Part shown: piece by piece, positions 7,827-11,159 of the stretch | How the letters are laid out: each line of letters opens with the position of its first letter | Numbering within the stretch: position 1 is the stretch's first letter | Assembly: GCA_964541075.1 (NCBI GenBank) | Contig: CAZIPZ010000136.1 | Coordinates: 1-11,159 of the forward strand | Reading direction: 5' to 3' | Source of the DNA: CAZIPZ01 sp964541075 | Lineage (GTDB): Bacteria > Acidobacteriota > Terriglobia > 20CM-2-55-15 | DNA length: 11,159 nucleotides | The notes under the pieces: generated by a model | What the model saw: only the letters and a program-made list of their open reading frames with translations | Told to the model about the DNA's origin: nothing | The model's database searches: none | Program-made: the position numbers and the translations under genes

Positions 7827-8263
7827 CGCCGTGGACGCCCCGGTTCACCCGCGCGAGAAACCTTGGGTGCAGCCGGAGTGGGCGCGTTTGCAGCGATTCG
7901 GTGATAGTCGACGCCTTGTGAATGCAAGCCCGCAAAAGCGGACTCTGGCGCCGCCGAAGAGACGATGAATTCAAACGCTATCCGGCCGTCGCCGAGCACC
8001 TGCGGGAACGCTTGAACCACTTCGCCGATCCTCCGAAGCTGTTCCCGGACGGTATTCACCGTCACGCCGTTCTCCGCCAGGGCCGGGGAAGGGTGGAATA
8101 CGAATCGCCACATTCCTGCATCGGGCTTGGCAAGTGCGCCCGCCTCACCGCGCATCTCGGCGGTCGCAGCATCCAGGTGTAGCAGCACAACATGGACGTC
8201 AGGTGGAGTCCCCGCCTTGCGTTTTAGCTTCAATGACCTTCTCGATGGCCGTAATGCCTTCAA
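7775..8263 (-). CDS. cheA: CheA segment 2: P2-like regulatory domain in a shifted frame
   Basis: The open stretch is not an independent gene. Homology-like sequence runs only from about 8210 (PPDVHVVLLHLDAAT) to about 7842 (VSRAGEPG); the residues before and after are out-of-frame readings of P1 and P3. The core MWRFVFHPSPALAENGVTV, then VREQLRRIGEVVQAFPQV and GRIAFEFIVSS, resembles the regulatory domain found between Hpt and dimerisation domains in many CheA proteins. An Ala/Pro linker (NAPTPAAPK) follows. No convincing start codon or ribosome-binding site of its own is seen. Confidence 0.7.
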   Translation of the reverse strand: MKALRPSRRSLKLKRKAGTPPDVHVVLLHLDAATAEMRGEAGALAKPDAGMWRFVFHPSPALAENGVTVNTVREQLRRIGEVVQAFPQVLGDGRIAFEFIVSSAAPESAFAGLHSQGVDYHRIAANAPTPAAPKVSRAGEPGRPRRCRPRALFVLTWTASTI

Positions 8264-8555
8264 CCACGTGCTCGACGCCTTCTCCGGAAATAGCGACGTT
8301 CGGTCGTTTCAGCTCCCTCAAGAAGTCCTCAATGCGATGGGCGAGTTGAGTGGCGTCCTCCAAGCCAACCATTGCCGACAAGCCTTTCAGCGAATGGAAA
8401 TTCCGCAGCAGCTCGTCTAAGACCCCCGCGTCGACCGGCTTACCAACCCCCGCCTCCAGTGAAAGCATTCTGTTGCGTGCAGAGGTGATGTGTTCCTCGG
8501 ATTCCATATAGAAGTCATCGAGAAACTGGTCAAAAAAAGACCTTCCGCTCGTCAT
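8199..8555 (-). CDS. cheA: CheA segment 1: P1 histidine phosphotransfer (Hpt) domain
   Basis: This 118-residue segment opens with FFDQFLDDFYMESEEH, the typical first helix of a CheA Hpt domain. The phospho-acceptor is H54 in FHSLKGLSAMVG, and a following helix reads LAHRIEDFLREL. If the frameshift is real, the cell would make an isolated Hpt protein ending GGDST. That could still accept and pass phosphate but could not bind ATP. If the shift is an assembly error, this is simply the N-terminus of CheA. It is the same frame as segment 3. Confidence 0.85.
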   Translation of the reverse strand: MTSGRSFFDQFLDDFYMESEEHITSARNRMLSLEAGVGKPVDAGVLDELLRNFHSLKGLSAMVGLEDATQLAHRIEDFLRELKRPNVAISGEGVEHVVEGITAIEKVIEAKTQGGDST

Positions 8556-8923
8556 TTCAACTCCAGCAAGGTCGATACATGTTCAAACAGCACAGCAGGG
8601 TCGAACGGCTTCGTAACATACCGTGACGCCCCTTTATCGAGCGCCGCCTTGCGGCTGTCCGCATCATACTTAGTCGTCAGTACAACAACAGGAAGGCTAC
8701 GGAACCGCTCATGGGCCCTGACAAACTGCAACACTTCCAGCCCATGCATATCTGGCATATTCAGATCGAGAACCATTAGCGCAGGACTCTCTCTGGCCAG
8801 CATCTCTATCGCTTCCAGGCCATTGGAAGCTTCTTCGAAGATTGCGTCACTCAGGCTCTGCAGAGAGGCGGCCACCATCCGCCGGATCGTGGGGGAGTCG
8901 TCGACAATCAAAATTTTTCTCAT
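8552..8923 (-). CDS. CheY-like single-domain response regulator
   Basis: This stand-alone receiver, taken from ATG 8921-8923, has 123 residues, the classic CheY length. It shows RKILIVDDS with the acidic pair D8-D9, phospho-acceptor D53 in MVLDLNMPDMHG, T83-T84 in VVVLTTK, and K105 in VTKPFDP. There is no output domain, so it acts by protein binding or as a phosphate sink for CheA. The frame stays open upstream to TTG 8971, but those 16 residues do not look like receiver sequence and neither start has a strong ribosome-binding site. I prefer the ATG because it places the first strand where the family has it. The stop overlaps the cheA start. Whether it addresses a flagellar switch or another target cannot be told, so no symbol is given. 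Confidence 0.93.
   Translation of the reverse strand: MRKILIVDDSPTIRRMVAASLQSLSDAIFEEASNGLEAIEMLARESPALMVLDLNMPDMHGLEVLQFVRAHERFRSLPVVVLTTKYDADSRKAALDKGASRYVTKPFDPAVLFEHVSTLLELK
8561..8564 (-). promoter_or_regulatory. Shine-Dalgarno site of cheA inside the end of cheY
   Basis: GGAG on the minus strand, five bases before the cheA ATG, lies within the last codons of cheY. With the ATGA overlap it fixes the cheA start and implies coupled translation. Confidence 0.5.
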
Positions 8924-8941
8924 GCAAGCGACCGCGTGATC

Positions 8942-8971
8942 AGAATACACATCATGAGTACACGCCAACAA
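8942..8971 (-). promoter_or_regulatory. Possible weak sigma-70-like promoter upstream of cheY
   Basis: The 93-base gap 8924-9016 is the only sizeable space inside the cluster. On the minus strand TTGTTG (8966-8971) and TATTCT (8942-8947) are 18 bases apart, a loose -35/-10 pair that would start transcription just before the ATG at 8923. The match is weak and the untranslated leader would be very short. Nothing else recognisable, such as a terminator hairpin, is seen in this gap. Confidence 0.2.
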
Positions 8972-9016
8972 CGGGAGAAAACCTGGGACTTAGGCGCATT
9001 TTGGCCTACAAACCGC

Positions 9017-9640
9017 TCAGTCGATCTTGATGATTCCCGTCCGAATGGCGTAGCGCACGAGCCCGGGAATGTTATGAATACCAAGACGATCCATCAATTC
9101 TTTCCGATGGGTTTCCACCGTCTTGACACTTAAGTTCAGCGTAACAGCAATGTCTTTCGTGGACTTGCCTTCGGCGATCAACTGTAGAATCTCACGCTGC
9201 CGCGGAGTCAGCGGCTCGTTGCCAGGCCCCAGGCGGCGTGCGTAGTCCTCGGCGAGTTGCTTTGAAACCGGAGGGCTCATGTACATCTGCCGGCTCACCG
9301 CGGCGCGGAGAGCAAGTTCAAGCTCAACCGGGTCAGCATTCTTCAGAAGGTAACCGGATACTCCAGCGCGAACGGCGCGGGCGATATAATCCCCGCTGGT
9401 ATGCATGGACAGGATGATGATCCGCACGGCGGGAAGCTCAGCGGTCACTCTGGTGGCGACCTCGATTCCGGTGAGGCTCGGCATCGTGATGTCCAGCAAA
9501 GCGACATCCGGCTGATGTTTCCTGATGAGGGCCAGCGCCTCCCGACCGTCCCCGGTTTCTCCGACGATCTCAACATCTCCTAAATTGCTGAGCATCGCGC
9601 GGAATCCAGCCCGCACCAGCTTGTGGTCATCCGCTAGCCC
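9017..9640 (-). pseudogene. NarL/LuxR-family response regulator lacking its start (5' end lost beside an insertion sequence)
   Basis: This is a two-domain DNA-binding response regulator. The receiver keeps LADDHKLVRAGF (coding bases 9602-9637), the phospho-acceptor Asp in VALLDITMP, and Lys in YLLKNADP. The C-terminal LuxR-type helix-turn-helix reads LTPRQREILQLIAEGKSTKDIA then LSVKTVETHRKELMDRLGI, ending at TGA 9017-9019. Upstream of LADDH the homology stops abruptly. The frame then runs through unrelated sequence (S-R-E-K-C-G) to a TAG near 9710 with no ATG, GTG or TTG. The GTG at 9616 falls after the essential acidic pair, so a protein started there could not be phosphorylated normally. 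An out-of-frame ATG at 9642-9644 is an alternative start if one G in the GGG at 9638-9640 is extra or two bases are missing. Disruption by the adjacent insertion sequence is my preferred explanation. Confidence 0.8.
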
Positions 9641-9694
9641 GCATTTCTCACGAGAGATAAGGGAAAAGTAGTTAGAAGAAGAACAAAGAAGACC

Positions 9695-9767
9695 AGAAAA
9701 GGCCGCCTACCGTGGCATTCAGGCTTTGCGAAGAGTCCGAATAGTCCAAAGGAAAGGCGGCCTTTCT
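9695..9767. repeat. Inverted repeat just upstream of and reaching the transposase start
   Basis: AGAAAAGGCCGCCT (9695-9708) pairs with AGGCGGCCTTTCT (9755-9767); the arms are near-perfect complements around a 46-base loop. The right arm ends one base before the transposase ATG (9769) and overlaps the end of its GGAAAGG Shine-Dalgarno-like sequence (9751-9757). In a transcript entering from outside the element, the stem could hide the start region, a device known from IS10 and IS50. Here it is inference. Confidence 0.6.
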
Positions 9768-9768
9768 A

Positions 9769-11124
9769 ATGACAGAGTGTAGCCAGCAAAGCTTCGAGTT
9801 CGAAGGACATTTTTCCAGGCAGATAACAGTACGATTTGATGGTGGCCAACAGACCTCTGACGCTGGAGGCTTGTTGTTAAGAGAAGCGGATCGACGGTTG
9901 AATCTGCTGTCGCGATTCGCAGGATGTTTTGTGGATGGGAGGGATCCCAAACGGATCGACCATCCTGTCGAGGAAATGGTTTCGCAGCGAGTGTACGGGA
10001 TGGCGTTGGGTTATGAGGATCTCAACGATCATGAACAACTGCGTCACGATCCGCTGCTTGCCGTGATGGCGGGAAGATCGGATACAGAGTCGGCGCTGGC
10101 AGGCAAGAGCACACTGAACCGGCTTGAGCTATCGGCAAAGAAGGAAGACCGGTACAAGAAGATTTTCTGCAACACCGAAGCCGTGGACCGATTAATGGTG
10201 GATGTGTTTCTGGAGTCTTACACCGCAGCACCCGACCAGATCGTGCTGGATCTGGACTCGACCGATTTTGCGATCCACGGCCGGCAAGAGGGACGTTTCT
10301 TTCACGGTTTCTACGATCACTACTGTTATCTGCCACTCTACATTTTTTGTGGTGACCAACTGCTGGGAGCGCGTCTGCGCCGGTCCAATATCGATGGATC
10401 GGCCGGTGCACTGGAGGAAGTTCAACGGATCATTGGGCAAATTCGTAAGAGCTGGCCTCGGGTAAGGATCATTTTGAGGGCCGATTCCGGCTTCTGCCGA
10501 AATGGCCTGATGGACTGGTGTGAAAGCAATGACGTGGACTTCGTTTTTGGACTGGCGCGCAACTCCAGATTGGAAACGATTCTTGCTCCGAAGCTAAGAC
10601 AAGCCGAAGCTCAGTCCAGGAAAACCCAACAGAGCGCTCGTATCTTCAGCGAGTTCCAATACGAAACTCTTGATAGCTGGAGCCGTCCGCGGCGAGTGAT
10701 TGGCAAGGCCGAGCATACCGAAGGGAAAGCCAATCCCCGTTTCGTCGTCACCTCATTATTGAAGTCAGAGGCTTGGCTTCCCCAACAGCTCTACGAAGAT
10801 CTCTACTGCGCTCGCGGCGACATGGAGAACCGGATCAAGGAACAGCTTTCCTTGTTTGCAGATCGTGTCAGCGCCGAAACCATGCAGGCCAATCAGCTAC
10901 GGATTTACTTCTCCGCTATCGCCTATATGCTTGTCGATGGTTTGCGCAGGCTGGCACTAACCGGAACCGAGATAGCCAACGCCCAGGTGGGAACGATTCG
11001 TCTTCGACTTCTAAAGATCGGGGCTCTTTTGCGGATCACCGCCCGCAGAGTCTGGATCGCGATGGCTGCCAGCTACCCCCACCAACAATTGTTTCACCAC
11101 GCTTGGTCCGCTCTTCGTTGCTGA
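9769..11124 (+). CDS. IS1380-family DDE transposase
   Basis: This protein catalyses cut-and-paste or copy movement of its insertion sequence. It has 451 residues, the usual length for IS1380 transposases, and no internal stop. The N-terminus has the family's TVRFDGGQQTSDAGGLLLRE-like opening (20-39) followed by RVYGMALGYEDLNDH (74-88). The RNase H-fold catalytic triad is visible: first Asp in VLDLDSTD (159-166), second Asp at D239 in LRADSGF, and Glu at E353 in ARGDMENRIKE (348-358). All three motifs are intact, so the enzyme may be active. Start ATG 9769 has GGAAAGG about 11 bases upstream, partly inside an inverted repeat. It is transcribed opposite to the che genes, with which it has no functional link. 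Confidence 0.94.
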   Translation: MTECSQQSFEFEGHFSRQITVRFDGGQQTSDAGGLLLREADRRLNLLSRFAGCFVDGRDPKRIDHPVEEMVSQRVYGMALGYEDLNDHEQLRHDPLLAVMAGRSDTESALAGKSTLNRLELSAKKEDRYKKIFCNTEAVDRLMVDVFLESYTAAPDQIVLDLDSTDFAIHGRQEGRFFHGFYDHYCYLPLYIFCGDQLLGARLRRSNIDGSAGALEEVQRIIGQIRKSWPRVRIILRADSGFCRNGLMDWCESNDVDFVFGLARNSRLETILAPKLRQAEAQSRKTQQSARIFSEFQYETLDSWSRPRRVIGKAEHTEGKANPRFVVTSLLKSEAWLPQQLYEDLYCARGDMENRIKEQLSLFADRVSAETMQANQLRIYFSAIAYMLVDGLRRLALTGTEIANAQVGTIRLRLLKIGALLRITARRVWIAMAASYPHQQLFHHAWSALRC

Positions 11125-11159
11125 ACTCTTCCGCTCCGGACTCGGTCCCTGTCCTTTAG

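Larger units (their letters stand above)
6636..8555 (-). pseudogene. cheA: CheA chemotaxis histidine kinase locus, reading frame broken by two compensating one-base shifts
   Basis: CheA autophosphorylates on a histidine under receptor/CheW control and passes phosphate to CheY and CheB. From ATG 8553-8555 to TGA 6636-6638 the locus is 1920 bases, exactly 640 codons, and encodes P1 (Hpt), a P2-like regulatory domain, P3, P4 and P5 in the normal order. The frame is interrupted twice. Near 8210-8213 (GGGG on the coding strand) one base must be skipped, or the frame stops at TGA soon after GGDST. Near 7838-7841 (also GGGG) one base must be added to regain the original frame. Corrected, it would be one 639-residue kinase. 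The cause may be homopolymer sequencing error, real mutation, or less likely recoding. The start overlaps the cheY stop (ATGA), with GGAG five bases upstream. The three open segments are listed separately. Confidence 0.85.
9641..11159 (+). mobile_element. IS1380-family insertion sequence, left end approximate, right end outside the window
   Basis: A complete IS1380-type transposase gene sits beside a damaged response regulator. The left boundary is inferred from where regulator homology ends (about 9637-9640). The true terminal inverted repeat and target duplication cannot be identified because the right end is not in the window. The 35 bases after the transposase stop contain no recognisable match to the left end. 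The element reads away from the che genes. Confidence 0.65.

Noticed and set aside
7838..8213. Programmed ribosomal frameshifting in cheA
   Set aside because: Neither site has a canonical slippery heptamer or an obvious stimulatory structure, and two opposite shifts in one gene would be needed. Errors or mutations in G runs are simpler.
7775..8263. An independent small gene between two cheA pieces
   Set aside because: Its middle part fits the P2-like region of CheA and its ends are out-of-frame readings of neighbouring CheA domains; it has no start signal of its own.
8532..8538. A seven-T run near the start of cheA (codons for Ser-Phe-Phe) as a transcriptional slippage site
   Set aside because: The frame is intact across it, the residues fit the Hpt domain, and nothing else suggests use as a slippage site.

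Overview
The window is most of one chemosensory (che) gene cluster read on the minus strand, with an insertion sequence at the right edge on the plus strand. It is clearly bacterial: genes are tightly packed, stops and starts overlap, and GC content is moderately high. No rRNA or lineage marker is present. A PAS-HEAT protein inside a che operon, together with a membrane-free receptor, suggests Acidobacteriota or a myxobacterial/deltaproteobacterial relative. That placement is inference and weak.

Layout in order of minus-strand transcription (right to left). (1) A NarL/LuxR-type response regulator (stop at 9017) that has lost its start next to the insertion sequence. (2) A CheY-like single-domain receiver (8552-8923). 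(3) A CheA histidine kinase locus (6636-8555) broken by two compensating one-base frameshifts, both in runs of four G. (4) A CheW coupling protein (6172-6639). (5) A 660-residue cytoplasmic methyl-accepting protein with very long, regularly repeated coiled-coil arms (4178-6160). (6) An 872-residue PAS plus HEAT-repeat protein (1530-4148). (7) A CheR methyltransferase (691-1530). (8) A CheB methylesterase that runs off the left edge (1-676). On the plus strand, 9769-11124 encodes an IS1380-family transposase. Its left end lies at about 9640-9662, and its right end is outside the window.

How it should work: the soluble receptor signals through CheW to CheA. CheA phosphorylates CheY, and perhaps the NarL-type regulator and the CheB receiver. 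CheR and CheB set receptor methylation. No cheC, cheD, cheX or cheZ is visible. With a soluble receptor and a DNA-binding regulator adjacent, the output may be something other than flagellar swimming (inference).

The points most worth a second look are the PAS-HEAT protein placed between receptor and methyltransferase, eight consecutive 28-residue units in the receptor's C-terminal arm, the paired frameshifts in cheA, and the damaged regulator beside the insertion sequence.
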